Shown: positions 33,537-42,887 of the stretch, in pieces
Layout: each line of letters begins with the position of its first letter
Numbering within the stretch: the stretch's first letter is position 1
DNA from: HGM04593 sp045636125
GTDB lineage: Bacteria > Bacteroidota > Bacteroidia > Bacteroidales > Bacteroidaceae
Direction of reading: 5' to 3'
Assembly: GCA_045636125.1 (NCBI GenBank)
Contig: JAZTWX010000023.1
Span: 1-43,783 of the forward strand
Length of the DNA: 43,783 bases
Position numbers and translations under genes: made by a program
Notes under the pieces: model-generated
The model's database searches: none
The model's input: the letters and a program-made list of their open reading frames with translations, nothing else
What the model was told of the DNA's origin: nothing

Positions 33537-34718
33537 TCATTTTTCTTTTTTTGTTTTTTTCGCCTTTTTGTCGATACAGTCGATAATGGCCGAAATTGCA
33601 CCGTCGCCGGTTACATTTGTTGCTGTGCCGAAGCTGTCCATTGCAATGTAAAGCGCAATCATAAGGCCCAGCGCCTCGTTGTTGAATCCCAGTATGCTCT
33701 CGAGTATTCCGAGTGATGCCATAATGGCGCCGCCGGGTACTCCGGGTGCTGCAACCATTGTTATGCCGAGCATAAAAATGAAGCCCGCCATTGTGCCGAA
33801 ACTGCAACTGCCGCCCGACATTGTGATTATTGCGAGTGCGCAGGCAACAATCTTCAACGTGCTGCCCGAAAGGTGTATGGTTGCGCAGAGGGGAATAGTA
33901 AAATCGGCAATCTCGTCGCTCACTCCGTTCCTTTTTGTCTGTTCAAGAGTTACGGGTATTGTTGCCGCCGACGACTGCGTGCCAAGCGCTGTAATATATG
34001 CGGGCAGCATATTCCTGAGCATTGTGAACGGGTTCTTCCCGCTCACAATACCCGCAATTACAAACTGCACCACAAGCACTGCTATGGCAATTGCGAAAAT
34101 GAGAACTATAATCTTTATGAACACGCCCAACACGGGTGCCACCTGCCCGCTTTGTGTTATGGAGATGAAAATACCGAATATGTAAATGGGCAACAGCGGT
34201 ATTATGGCGTTGGAAATTGTTGTGGTGATAATCTCCTTGAAGTCGCTCATTGCTGCAAAAAGCGCTCCGTTCTTTATTACGCTCATTCCAATACCCAGGA
34301 TGAATGCCGCAATGAGTGCGCTCATTACTCCAAAGAGCGGTTGCATCTCAATAGTGAAGTAGGGGGTGAGCGCCTCTCCTTTCCGGGCAATGTCAACTGC
34401 GGTGTCGCTACTTAAAATATACGGGTAGCTCAGCTCGCACACACCGTAGGAGAAGAAGCCTGCAAAAAGGGTAAAAGCGTATGCCAGCACTGCTGTGAGC
34501 AACAGCAGGCGCTTTGCGCTTTTCCCCACTTCGGCAATGCCGGGAGCTATGAGGCCCAGAATGAGCAAGGGTATTATGAAATTGAGGAAATTCCCGAATA
34601 CGGAATTGAAGGTGATGAAAATGCGTGACAGCCAGCCGGGGAAGAACACTCCTCCTGCAATACCGGCAACAATGGCTATTGCAATTTTTACAAGCAACGG
34701 AACTTTTTTTGTTTTCAT
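33537..34718 (-). CDS. Dicarboxylate/amino-acid:cation symporter (DAACS family)
   Basis: Cation-coupled uptake of acidic or small amino acids or C4-dicarboxylates across the inner membrane. The 393-residue protein has about eight membrane helices and two re-entrant loops. Family marks are NFLNFIIPLLILGLIAPGIA, the serine-rich hairpin ALGTQSSAATIPVT, the first re-entrant region and MDSFGTATNVTGDGAISAII, the substrate and Na+ site of the GltPh fold. The short lysine-rich tail KKAKKTKKEK is odd but harmless. The substrate cannot be told. It lies 17 bases after the YihY-family gene in the same direction. Confidence 0.9.
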   Translation of the reverse strand: MKTKKVPLLVKIAIAIVAGIAGGVFFPGWLSRIFITFNSVFGNFLNFIIPLLILGLIAPGIAEVGKSAKRLLLLTAVLAYAFTLFAGFFSYGVCELSYPYILSSDTAVDIARKGEALTPYFTIEMQPLFGVMSALIAAFILGIGMSVIKNGALFAAMSDFKEIITTTISNAIIPLLPIYIFGIFISITQSGQVAPVLGVFIKIIVLIFAIAIAVLVVQFVIAGIVSGKNPFTMLRNMLPAYITALGTQSSAATIPVTLEQTKRNGVSDEIADFTIPLCATIHLSGSTLKIVACALAIITMSGGSCSFGTMAGFIFMLGITMVAAPGVPGGAIMASLGILESILGFNNEALGLMIALYIAMDSFGTATNVTGDGAISAIIDCIDKKAKKTKKEK

Positions 34719-34735
34719 ATTATTGGTGTGGTGTT

Positions 34736-36106
34736 TTATTTGAAAATGTTAATTATGTGGTCTATAAAATCCTCATTTTCGGGTTCTAGTGCCTTTTGTG
34801 TGCTCACCTCAATCTTTACGTTGAAGAAATTCTCCAACGGGATATCCCACACACTCTCGTCCATCTTCTTTTCGTTGTTTATGAACTCCCACAAGAGCTG
34901 CGCATTCTTGTGCTCGTGGGCGTTCTGCGCCTCCTCAATAGCCTCTTTGTTGATGCCGGCCTTGTCAATGTTGTTCAGGAGCGTGATAATTGTCTGGTGG
35001 CGGTAGGCGGGTGCAATGGTGTAGTTGTTCTTGTTGTCCACGGGGGTGAATATCCCGCGGTCGACCATTGAGGTTATGAAAACCTCCGAAATGTGCGGGG
35101 GAATATCGTAGGCGCTGTCTATTACCTTTGAAATATACTCAATGTCGAAAACCTCCTTGCCGGTGAGCGAGCATAGCTGCTCGGCCTTGTCGAGTACCAT
35201 GAGGGAGAGGAATTTGCGGTAGTTGTTGCTTATTCCTGCAAATTTGTTCTCGCGCACAAGCTTGTCGGCACGTTGCAGCAGGTAGTTCCAGCGGCTGCCG
35301 GCCATGCAAATGGTCCACGAAAAGTATATGAGCAGCAGGAATATGATGAGCGTGGCAAGGTCGCCGTAGATGTTGCGGTAGTTATTGAACATTGAAATTA
35401 TAACGTAGCTGAAATATTGCATAAGCGCAAATACCGAACCGCATACGCCGGCTGCTATTGCCGCATATTTTGTCTCCACCTTTGCACGGGGAATGAGCTT
35501 GTAGGCGGCAAAAAGCCCCACGATGTAGCTGCTCACCGTGGCAATGAACACATTCACCTCGTGTATTATTGTTCCCTTGAGGTACGACGACATTGTCCAC
35601 CATATTGCAAGCAGAATAATTGCCAGAAAGGGGATGAGGAGCACAATGGCAAAAATGCTCAGGAGCTTGGTGAAATCGCGCCCGGGCATGTTCCACAGCG
35701 CGTTGAAGGTGCTGTCGATAGTGCGGAAAATGGAGAACACCGAATAGAGCAGCAGAATAAGTCCGATACCGGCACCCAGCCAAAAACTCACCTGTGTGTT
35801 GTCGAGGTAGCTGTCGGCAAAGCCCAGCAACTTGTCCGAAATTATATCCTGCCCGTGGAAAAAGAGCTGCACCTGTTCTTTGAAAATTTCGCCGTAGCCA
35901 AGAATCTTTGCAATGGCAACCATAAGTGCCATCACGGGTACAATGGCAAAAAGTGTGTGGTAGGTGAGTGCGGCCGATGCCTGTTGCAGTTTACCGAAAC
36001 TGGTGCACAGTTTCACAATTGCCCACAGGTTCTTGTTCCCGTTAACCCCTTTGTCGTTGCACAGGTTCAGTATCCTGTAAAAAAGAGCCATTATGCGTTT
36101 AATCAT
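34736..36106 (-). CDS. YihY/BrkB-family membrane protein
   Basis: An inner-membrane protein of the family once called ribonuclease BN; the true function is not known. The 456-residue protein (ATG at 36106, or 36091) has about six helices, with the family segment SAALTYHTLFAIVPVMALMV near residue 45 and TLIIFLLLIYFSWTICMAGS closing the membrane part. After residue 290 follows a soluble part of about 165 residues, not found in E. coli YihY (290 residues) but common in Bacteroidota; it may hold a winged-helix-like region. Earlier in-frame starts (36202) lack a signal of use. It probably forms an operon with the symporter gene. Confidence 0.88.
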   Translation of the reverse strand: MIKRIMALFYRILNLCNDKGVNGNKNLWAIVKLCTSFGKLQQASAALTYHTLFAIVPVMALMVAIAKILGYGEIFKEQVQLFFHGQDIISDKLLGFADSYLDNTQVSFWLGAGIGLILLLYSVFSIFRTIDSTFNALWNMPGRDFTKLLSIFAIVLLIPFLAIILLAIWWTMSSYLKGTIIHEVNVFIATVSSYIVGLFAAYKLIPRAKVETKYAAIAAGVCGSVFALMQYFSYVIISMFNNYRNIYGDLATLIIFLLLIYFSWTICMAGSRWNYLLQRADKLVRENKFAGISNNYRKFLSLMVLDKAEQLCSLTGKEVFDIEYISKVIDSAYDIPPHISEVFITSMVDRGIFTPVDNKNNYTIAPAYRHQTIITLLNNIDKAGINKEAIEEAQNAHEHKNAQLLWEFINNEKKMDESVWDIPLENFFNVKIEVSTQKALEPENEDFIDHIINIFK

Positions 36107-36230
36107 ACTCGTATATAGTTGTTTAGCGCGAAAATAATGAAAAATTGTTAATTGCAGCGCTCGGCGGCACATAAATATGTGGGGCGGGGGAGTAAATGAC
36201 ATCTTCTGCCACTGTTGCAGGGAAATATTA

Positions 36231-36270
36231 TGCCAAAATGGCAGTAAAAGAAAAAACTTTGCTATTTTTG
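36231..36270 (+). promoter_or_regulatory. groESL promoter with palindromic operator candidate
   Basis: TATTTTTG (36263-36270) matches TAnnTTTG. Directly upstream the palindrome TGCCAAAATGGCA (36231-36243) covers the place of the -33 box, which itself is poor, so a repressor or activator site is plausible. No CIRCE element (TTAGCACTC-N9-GAGTGCTAA) is present. The leader to groES is about 105 bases. Confidence 0.5.
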
Positions 36271-36380
36271 CAGCCCGGCGGCGCGAAAAACATTTTTGGC
36301 ACGCTTTTGGTTATATAATCAATGTGCCCGCAAAAGGGGCCTTGAATGAATTTTAAGAATAATAAAAAAAGAATAGAACT

Positions 36381-36653
36381 ATGAACATTAAACCTTTAGC
36401 AGACAGAGTACTCATATTGCCTATGGCAGCTGAGGAGAAGACAATCGGCGGAATCATTATCCCCGACACAGCAAAAGAGAAACCCTTGCAGGGAAAAGTT
36501 GTTGCAGTTGGCAACGGAACAAAGGACGAGGAGATGGTTATTGCCGTTGGCGACCAGGTTCTCTACGGTAAATATTCGGGTACAGAGCTCGAGTTCGAGG
36601 GTGAGAAATATTTGATTATGCGTCAGAGCGACGTACTTGCAATTTTAGGATAA
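36381..36653 (+). CDS. groES: Co-chaperonin GroES
   Basis: Forms the seven-subunit lid of the GroEL folding chamber. The 90-residue protein has the start MNIKPLADRVLILPM, the mobile loop AEEKTIGGIIIPDTAKEKP and the end SDVLAILG. Length is a little under the usual 94-97. It lies 19 bases before groEL. Confidence 0.97.
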   Translation: MNIKPLADRVLILPMAAEEKTIGGIIIPDTAKEKPLQGKVVAVGNGTKDEEMVIAVGDQVLYGKYSGTELEFEGEKYLIMRQSDVLAILG

Positions 36654-36672
36654 TTAAAAAACTATACGGAAT

Positions 36673-38310
36673 ATGGCAAAAGAGATTCTTTTCAATATGG
36701 ATGCTCGCGACCAGCTTAAAAAAGGTGTCGACGAGCTTGCAAACGCAGTGAAAGTGACACTCGGCCCCAAAGGTCGCAATGTTATCATTGAGAAAAAATT
36801 CGGTGCACCCCACATTACAAAGGATGGTGTTTCGGTGGCAAAGGAGATTGAGCTTGCCGACGCTTATATGAACACCGGTGCACAGCTTGTGAAATCGGTT
36901 GCTTCAAAAACAAACGACGATGCGGGCGACGGTACAACAACCGCAACATTGCTTGCACAGGCAATTATCACCGAGGGCTTGCGCAACGTAACAGCAGGTG
37001 CTAACCCCATGGACCTGAAACGCGGTATCGACAAGGCTGTCGACAAGGTTGTTGCTTCAATCAAGGAGCAGAGCGAGGAGGTTGGTGCCAACTACGACAA
37101 AATTGAGCAGGTGGCAACCATTTCGGCCAACAACGACAACGAAATAGGTAAGCTCATTGCCGACGCTATGCGCAAGGTTACAAAAGACGGTGTAATTACA
37201 ATTGAGGAGGCTAAGAGCCGCGACACCACAATTGGTGTTGTTGAGGGTATGCAGTTCGACCGCGGTTACCTCTCGGCTTACTTTATCACCGACACCGAAA
37301 AGATGGAGTGCCAGATGGACAATCCCTTTGTGCTCATCTACGACAAGAAAATCACCAACCTCAAAGATATGCTCCCCATTTTGGAGGCTGCCGTTCAGAC
37401 CGGTCGTCCCCTCCTCATTATTGCCGAGGATGTGGAGAGCGAGGCTCTCACAACATTGGTTGTGAACCGTTTGCGTTCACAGCTTAAAATATGCGCTGTT
37501 AAGGCTCCCGGCTTCGGCGACCGTCGCAAAGACCTTCTCGAAGACATTGCAACCCTCACCGGCGGTATTGTGATAAGCGAGGAGAAGGGCATCAAGCTCG
37601 AGCAGGCTACTCTCGAAATGCTGGGTACTTGCGGCAAAATCACTGTGAGCAAGGACAACACCACAATTGTCGACGGTAACGGCGACAAGGAGGCTATTGC
37701 AGCTCGCGTGGCACAGATAAAACAGCAGATTGCAACAACAAAGAGCGACTACGACAAGGAGAAATTGCAGGAGCGTCTTGCAAAATTGGCAGGTGGCGTT
37801 GCAGTGCTCTACGTGGGTGCAGCTTCGGAGGTTGAAATGAAGGAGAAGAAAGACCGTGTCGACGATGCTCTCTGCGCAACACGTGCAGCTATTGAAGAGG
37901 GTATTGTTCCCGGCGGTGGTGTAGCTTACATCCGTTCAATCGACTGCCTCGAGAACATGGAAACTGCAAACACCGACGAGAAGACCGGTGTTGCAATCAT
38001 CAAACGTGCAATAGAGGAGCCTTTGCGCCAGATTGTTGCCAACGCTGGCAAAGAGGGTGCTGTGGTTGTTCAGAAAGTGCGCGAAGGCAAGGGCGACTAT
38101 GGTTACAATGCCCGTGCCGATGTTTATGAGAACCTTTTCGCAGCAGGCGTTGTCGACCCTGCAAAGGTAACTCGCGTGGCTTTGGAGAACGCAGCTTCAA
38201 TTGCAGGTATGTTCCTCACAACCGAGTGTGTTATTGTTGAGAAGAAAGAGGACAAGCCCGAACTTCCTATGGGTGCTCCCGGTATGGGCGGTATGGGCGG
38301 CATGATGTAA
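36673..38310 (+). CDS. groEL: Chaperonin GroEL
   Basis: ATP-driven folding chamber of 14 subunits. The 545-residue protein has KVTLGPKGRNVIIEKKFG, the ATPase loop DDAGDGTTTATLLAQ, the apical domain, and GIVPGGGVAYIRS, and ends with the GGMGGMM tail. Length and motifs are standard. Codons are strongly biased, as expected for an abundant protein. The operon ends at the hairpin at 38331-38364. Confidence 0.98.
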   Translation: MAKEILFNMDARDQLKKGVDELANAVKVTLGPKGRNVIIEKKFGAPHITKDGVSVAKEIELADAYMNTGAQLVKSVASKTNDDAGDGTTTATLLAQAIITEGLRNVTAGANPMDLKRGIDKAVDKVVASIKEQSEEVGANYDKIEQVATISANNDNEIGKLIADAMRKVTKDGVITIEEAKSRDTTIGVVEGMQFDRGYLSAYFITDTEKMECQMDNPFVLIYDKKITNLKDMLPILEAAVQTGRPLLIIAEDVESEALTTLVVNRLRSQLKICAVKAPGFGDRRKDLLEDIATLTGGIVISEEKGIKLEQATLEMLGTCGKITVSKDNTTIVDGNGDKEAIAARVAQIKQQIATTKSDYDKEKLQERLAKLAGGVAVLYVGAASEVEMKEKKDRVDDALCATRAAIEEGIVPGGGVAYIRSIDCLENMETANTDEKTGVAIIKRAIEEPLRQIVANAGKEGAVVVQKVREGKGDYGYNARADVYENLFAAGVVDPAKVTRVALENAASIAGMFLTTECVIVEKKEDKPELPMGAPGMGGMGGMM

Positions 38311-38330
38311 AAAATCACTCCCTTAGAATA

Positions 38331-38364
38331 AATAAGCAGGTTGTGCGTGCACAGCCTGCTTATT
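38331..38364. terminator. Bidirectional intrinsic terminator after groEL
   Basis: A 15-bp stem (38331-38345 with 38350-38364, one G.T pair) around CGTG, followed by GTTTTTAT on the plus strand. It also lies after the converging glycosyltransferase gene, whose stop is at 38391. Confidence 0.85.
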
Positions 38365-38390
38365 GTTTTTATACTGCTCAAACGGCAGAA

Positions 38391-39638
38391 TTAAAGGATG
38401 CTTCTGTAAAGTTCAAGGTATTGTGCGGCAACAACCGTGTCGGAATATCTTTCCACAACTCCGTTGCGCAGTTTCTCCTTGTCAATGGTGTTGTCGCCCG
38501 TGTCGATGCACCAAGAAATACCCTCGGCAAGGCTTTCGGGCGATAGATAATGGGCCAGGAAACCATTTTCCTTGTGGGTGATAATGTCGGCCTGCCCGCT
38601 GTTGCCGAACGACACCGGCAGGCAACCGCACGCGAGTGCTTCAATGAGTGTCTGCCCGAATGTCTCGTAGAGCGATGCCGAAACAACCACATTCGCCGCC
38701 GAGTAGAGGCGCGACAGGGTTTCGGCCTCGCCCACCCAGCCAATGTGCGTGCAGGCAATGGGAATTTGCGGCACGGGGTTCTTGAACTGCCCGAATGTTA
38801 CAAGGTGCAGCTCCTCCCGGTTGCAGCTTCCGTTGGCGGCAAGGTGTTGCAGTGCCTGCAACAGAATGGGGAAGCCTTTTATGGGGTCGTCTATGCGGGC
38901 TGCGCCAAAGAGTATTATCTTTCCGTTCTCGGGTAGCCCAAGCGCGCGGCGGCTTTCGGCGCGCCCCATATTCCTGAATTTTGCGAGCGAGAGGGTGTTG
39001 GGGATAACGCTCACAGGCTTCTCTTTGAGCAGTGCACTCTGCTGTGCCTGTTGTGCGAGCCAGCGGCTCACCGTTACAATGTTCATTCGGGCGTTGTCGT
39101 ATACAGCCTTTTTCTTGCGGAATATTCTGTTTGAAAGGTCTTTATCGCCCGGGAAACGCAAGAAGCGGCAGTTCCTGCACTCACTTTTGAAATTCTCGCA
39201 ACCGTGAGCGTGGTGGCATATTGCGGTACAGGGCCACATATCGTGCATTGTCCACACAATGGGCTTTCCGCTGCGGGCAATGCGCTCGATAGAGTTGAGC
39301 GAGAGGAACCCCTGGTTCACCCAATGGAGGTGTATAATGTCGGCCTCGGCAAAGGCGTGGAGCTTTGTAATGTCGCAGCCGCTGTTGGCAATGGACACTG
39401 TGAACAGGTTCTTGCGGCTGAAGAGGTTGTTTGCCCAAATGCACACTCTCTCCCACAGGAAATTCACCTTTTTTGCAAGCGGGTGGCCTGCGGTAATTAT
39501 CTTTTTGTCGCAGCTTGCAGGGTGCATCACCAGCATAGTGGCATCGGCGCCCGCGTTGTTGAGGGCGTCGGTGAGGCGTTTGGCTGCAATGGCTGCTCCT
39601 CCTGTCTTTTCTGCTGTGTTTACAATGAGAATTTTCAT
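38391..39638 (-). CDS. Glycosyltransferase, GT4 family
   Basis: Transfers a sugar from a nucleotide donor to a surface glycan. The 415-residue GT-B protein starts MKILIVNTAEKTGGAAIAAK and has HLHWVNQGFLSL, WTMHDMWPCTAICHHAHGCE (with cysteines in CENFKSECRNC), SVIPNTLSLAKF and the donor-site motif YETFGQTLIEALACGCLPV, a full EX7E. The upstream ATG at 39662 is rejected because the promoter at 39660-39667 lies there. The early cysteines could bind a metal, as in some Bacteroidota relatives. It stands alone, divergent from the FAD oxidoreductase gene; donor and acceptor are unknown. Confidence 0.88.
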   Translation of the reverse strand: MKILIVNTAEKTGGAAIAAKRLTDALNNAGADATMLVMHPASCDKKIITAGHPLAKKVNFLWERVCIWANNLFSRKNLFTVSIANSGCDITKLHAFAEADIIHLHWVNQGFLSLNSIERIARSGKPIVWTMHDMWPCTAICHHAHGCENFKSECRNCRFLRFPGDKDLSNRIFRKKKAVYDNARMNIVTVSRWLAQQAQQSALLKEKPVSVIPNTLSLAKFRNMGRAESRRALGLPENGKIILFGAARIDDPIKGFPILLQALQHLAANGSCNREELHLVTFGQFKNPVPQIPIACTHIGWVGEAETLSRLYSAANVVVSASLYETFGQTLIEALACGCLPVSFGNSGQADIITHKENGFLAHYLSPESLAEGISWCIDTGDNTIDKEKLRNGVVERYSDTVVAAQYLELYRSIL

Positions 39639-39659
39639 TATCCTGTGGACATTACACCG

Positions 39660-39667
39660 CAAAGGTA
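39660..39667 (-). promoter_or_regulatory. Promoter -7 element of the glycosyltransferase gene
   Basis: TACCTTTG on the minus strand, 22 bases before the ATG at 39638; no clear -33 box. Confidence 0.5.
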
Positions 39668-39789
39668 TATTTTTTTATGTAATGGTGAAAATGTTTTCAT
39701 TTATGATATTGGCATATTTCTTTTAGCTTCTGGAATATATTGGTGTCTTTTTTGTCTGCTTTGTAGTCAAAAGTATAATTTATTTGCAC

Positions 39790-39797
39790 TATATTTG
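39790..39797 (+). promoter_or_regulatory. Promoter -7 element of the FAD oxidoreductase run
   Basis: TATATTTG matches TAnnTTTG and lies 26 bases before the ATG at 39824. The nearest TTTG (39760-39763) is 26 bases upstream, longer than usual. Confidence 0.5.
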
Positions 39798-39823
39798 TGC
39801 TCTGGATTTTTTGTGATAACCCA

Positions 39824-41383
39824 ATGTGCGATAAGAAAAAAACTGCCGTTATAGTTGGTGCCGGCCCGGCCGGTCTCACTGCTGCCTATGAGTTGATTGG
39901 CAGCGGTGTGCAGCCTGTTGTGCTCGAAGGGAGCAAGGCAATTGGCGGAATTTCGCAGACGGTGAATTTCGATGGCAACCGTATGGATATTGGCGGGCAC
40001 CGTTTCTTTTCGAAAAACGACAGGGTTATGCGTTGGTGGTGCAACGTGCTGCCTTTGCAGGGCGCGCCTGCGCTCGACGAGCGTCTTTTGGGTGCTGTGT
40101 GCAGTGAGGGAACGCCCAACCCGCAGGAGTGCGACAGGGTGATGCTTCGCCGCCGCCGTGTGTCGCGCATCTTCTTTTTAAGAAAGTTTTTTCCTTACCC
40201 CCTTGCCCTGAAGCCGTCGACGCTCGCATCAATGGGCTTGTGGCGCACATTCAAGGCCGGCTGCGGTTATATGGCTGCGCGCCTCTTCCGCCGTCCCGAT
40301 GATTCGCTTGAGAATTTCTATATCAACAGGTTCGGTAAGCCGCTTTACAGCCTCTTTTTCGAGGATTACACCGAAAAGGTGTGGGGTATTCACCCATCGA
40401 AGCTGGGTGCCGACTGGGGCAGCCAGCGTGTAAAGGGGTTGTCGGTGTCGACACTTATTCTCGACGCCATTAAAAAGCCTTTCCGCAGGAACGATATTTC
40501 GCAGAAAAAGGTTGAAACCTCGCTCATTGAGGAGTTTCTCTATCCAAAATATGGCCCCGGGCAACTGTGGGAGTGTGTGGCCGACAGCGTTGTGGAGCGT
40601 GGCGGTACTCTGCTCAAAGAACACACGGTGGAGCAGGTGAACGTTGAGGGTAACCGCGTGGTGTCGGTTGTGTGCCGCCTTGCCGACGGCTCGCAGCGCA
40701 CCGTGGAGTGTGACCATCTGCTTTCGTCAATGCCGTTGAAAGAGCTTGTGGCTGCGTTGCGTGGCATAGATGTTCCCGAATCGGTAGCCCAGATTGCAGC
40801 AACTCTTCCTTATCGCGATTTTATAACTGTGGGCCTCCTGGTCGACAGGATGAAGATTAAGAACCTCACAAAATTGCGTACATACAAGAACCGCATCCCC
40901 GACACTTGGATATATATTCAGGAGCGCGATGTGAAGGTGGGTCGCCTGCAGGTGTTCAACAACTGGTCGCCCTATATGGTTGCCGACTACGAGAATACAA
41001 TCTTCATTGGGCTCGAATATTTCTGCAATGAGGGTGATGAATTGTGGCAAAAGAGCGAGAGCGATTTTATTGCTATGGCCGTTGCCGAAATGGAGAAGAT
41101 TGACATTCTCGAGCCTGGTGCGGTGCTGCGTGCCAACGTGGTGAAGATGAAAAAGGCCTATCCCGCCTATTTCGGCTCGTACTACCGCCTCGACGAGGTG
41201 CGCGCCTTCCTTGCGGGCATAGAGAATCTTTACTGCATAGGCCGTAACGGGCAGCATCGTTACAATAATATGGACCACTCGATGCTCACAGCCTTTGCTG
41301 CGGTCGATTCTATATGCAACGGAGCCGACAAGGCTGCCGTGTGGAATGTGAACACCGAGAGCGAGTATCACGAAGAAAAATAA
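39824..41383 (+). CDS. FAD-dependent oxidoreductase (amine oxidase / UDP-galactopyranose mutase-like)
   Basis: A 519-residue flavoprotein with the FAD motif VIVGAGPAGLTAAYEL at residues 9-24, then VVLEGSKAIGGISQTV and GNRMDIGGHRFFSKND, and the C-terminal FAD segment LYCIGRNGQHRYNNMDHSML. The middle part (FFEDYTEKVWGIHP, WGSQRVKGLS) is like UDP-galactopyranose mutase and the protoporphyrinogen oxidase-like proteins often found near glycan genes. The reaction is unknown. The GTG at 39797 lies in the promoter, so I chose the ATG at 39824. It heads a run with the NUDIX, exchanger and SDR genes. Confidence 0.82.
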   Translation: MCDKKKTAVIVGAGPAGLTAAYELIGSGVQPVVLEGSKAIGGISQTVNFDGNRMDIGGHRFFSKNDRVMRWWCNVLPLQGAPALDERLLGAVCSEGTPNPQECDRVMLRRRRVSRIFFLRKFFPYPLALKPSTLASMGLWRTFKAGCGYMAARLFRRPDDSLENFYINRFGKPLYSLFFEDYTEKVWGIHPSKLGADWGSQRVKGLSVSTLILDAIKKPFRRNDISQKKVETSLIEEFLYPKYGPGQLWECVADSVVERGGTLLKEHTVEQVNVEGNRVVSVVCRLADGSQRTVECDHLLSSMPLKELVAALRGIDVPESVAQIAATLPYRDFITVGLLVDRMKIKNLTKLRTYKNRIPDTWIYIQERDVKVGRLQVFNNWSPYMVADYENTIFIGLEYFCNEGDELWQKSESDFIAMAVAEMEKIDILEPGAVLRANVVKMKKAYPAYFGSYYRLDEVRAFLAGIENLYCIGRNGQHRYNNMDHSMLTAFAAVDSICNGADKAAVWNVNTESEYHEEK

Positions 41384-41395
41384 CACAAAAAGAGA

Positions 41396-41908
41396 ATGAA
41401 AAGCGATAATAATTCCGAAGTATTCCCCATTGTCGACGAGCTGGGGAATGTAACGGGCAGTGCCACACGCGGCCGTTGCCACGACGGCAGCAAGCTGCTG
41501 CACCCTGTTGTCCATCTTCATCTTTTCGATGAGCAGGGGCGAATTTACCTGCAACAGCGCCCGCTGTGGAAAGATATTCAGCCGGGCAAGTGGGACACAG
41601 CCGTTGGCGGTCACGTCGATTTTGGCGAGAGCATCGATGAGGCGCTTGTGCGTGAGGTGCGCGAGGAACTTGGCGTTGAGGATTTTGCACCCCGTTTTCT
41701 CTTGAAATATGTTTTTGAGAGCGAGCGCGAAAAGGAACTTGTGCACGTGTATAGCACGGTGTACGGTGGCGAGGTGCGCCCCAGCGACGAACTCGACGGC
41801 GGCCGTTTCTGGGCCATAAGTGAGGTTGATGCTGCAATGGGGCAGGGGGTGCTCACACCCAATTTTGAGCAGGAGTATATGAAATTGAAAACATATTTGA
41901 ATATATAA
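41396..41908 (+). CDS. NUDIX hydrolase
   Basis: Hydrolyses a nucleoside diphosphate linked to another group. In the 170-residue protein the NUDIX box is GHVDFGESIDEALVREVREE followed by LGV, with all catalytic glutamates present. The start EVFPIVDELGNVTGSATRGRCHDG and HPVVHLHLFDE resembles the isopentenyl-diphosphate isomerase-like/YfcD group. The substrate is unknown. It lies 12 bases after the FAD oxidoreductase gene. Confidence 0.9.
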   Translation: MKSDNNSEVFPIVDELGNVTGSATRGRCHDGSKLLHPVVHLHLFDEQGRIYLQQRPLWKDIQPGKWDTAVGGHVDFGESIDEALVREVREELGVEDFAPRFLLKYVFESEREKELVHVYSTVYGGEVRPSDELDGGRFWAISEVDAAMGQGVLTPNFEQEYMKLKTYLNI

Positions 41909-41921
41909 AAATAACAGTTGT

Positions 41922-42875
41922 ATGATTTTTTCTACAATATCTTTTATTGCCGGCATTGTGCTGGTTATTCTTGGTGCCGACTGGCTCACAAAGGGCGCTT
42001 CGGCGCTTGCGCGTCGTTTCGGCATAAGTGAACTTGTGATAGGCCTCACTATTGTAGCGTTGGGAACCTCTTTGCCCGAGCTTGTGATAAGCGTGGGTTC
42101 GGCGTTGAAGGGGAGCTCGGGAATTTCATTGGGTAACATAATTGGCAGTAATATTTTCAATGGCTTGTTGATACTTGGCGTTGCAGCGCTCATTACTCCC
42201 ATTAAATTCAATGCGAGAATGCTCACACGCGAAATTCCCTTCAACCTGCTTGCATCGGTTGTGTTGCTGCTCGTGTCGGGCAGTATGCTTGTGGGCGGTG
42301 CTCCGGGCGAGTATATTACACGTTACAGCGGCCTTCTGCTGCTCTGTTTCCTTGCGGTGTTTATGCGTTACACCTTCTCTATAACAGGTGACGATGCAGC
42401 CGAGGATGGTGAGCCGGCTGTGTCGGCGGGTAAAATAGTGCTTTTTATAATTGCAGGCCTTGCTGCGCTCATTTTTGGCGGTAATGTGTTTGTAGACGGT
42501 GCTACCGCAATTGCGCGTTTCTTCGGTCTTTCCGAGGCTGTTATAGGCATTACTATTGTGTCGGCCGGCAGTTCGTTGCCCGAGCTTGCCGTGTCGGTAA
42601 ATGCTGCGCGCAAGGGTAATGTGGGTATTGCGCTGGGCAATGTGCTTGGCAGCAATATTCTCAATATATTCTTTATTCTCGGTTGCAGCGCAACAATCAC
42701 CCCCATTGCGCTCAATGGCTTCAGTTTTGTCGATTATTATGTGCTGTTGGCGTCGTCGCTGCTCATTTATGTGGTTACACGTTTCGGCGGCCGCGCAATA
42801 ATAACCCGTGCAGAGGGAGCTGTGCTTATTGCTGCTTATGTGGGCTACACTGTCTATCTGCTTGCCAACGCTTAA
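41922..42875 (+). CDS. Calcium/sodium antiporter (CaCA family, YrbG-like)
   Basis: Exchanges Ca2+ for Na+ or H+ across the inner membrane. The 317-residue protein has about ten helices and the two alpha-repeats of the family: GLTIVALGTSLPELVISV with GNIIGSNIFN, and GITIVSAGSSLPELAVSV with GNVLGSNILN. The order and length match E. coli YrbG (325). It lies 13 bases after the NUDIX gene. Confidence 0.94.
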   Translation: MIFSTISFIAGIVLVILGADWLTKGASALARRFGISELVIGLTIVALGTSLPELVISVGSALKGSSGISLGNIIGSNIFNGLLILGVAALITPIKFNARMLTREIPFNLLASVVLLLVSGSMLVGGAPGEYITRYSGLLLLCFLAVFMRYTFSITGDDAAEDGEPAVSAGKIVLFIIAGLAALIFGGNVFVDGATAIARFFGLSEAVIGITIVSAGSSLPELAVSVNAARKGNVGIALGNVLGSNILNIFFILGCSATITPIALNGFSFVDYYVLLASSLLIYVVTRFGGRAIITRAEGAVLIAAYVGYTVYLLANA

Positions 42876-42887
42876 TTGAAAGCTGCA

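Noticed and set aside
36295..36311. Sigma-54-like sequence TTGGCACGCTTTTGGT before groES
   Set aside because: The second half has GT instead of the needed GC at -12 and a TAnnTTTG promoter lies upstream; no activator gene is near.
36107..36380. CIRCE element for HrcA control of groESL
   Set aside because: No TTAGCACTC or GAGTGCTAA half-sites are present on either strand.
40727..42244. A 505-codon open frame on the minus strand
   Set aside because: It lies antisense to the FAD oxidoreductase, NUDIX and antiporter genes, which have complete family motifs. Its translation shows no domain and the length comes from codon bias of the plus-strand genes.
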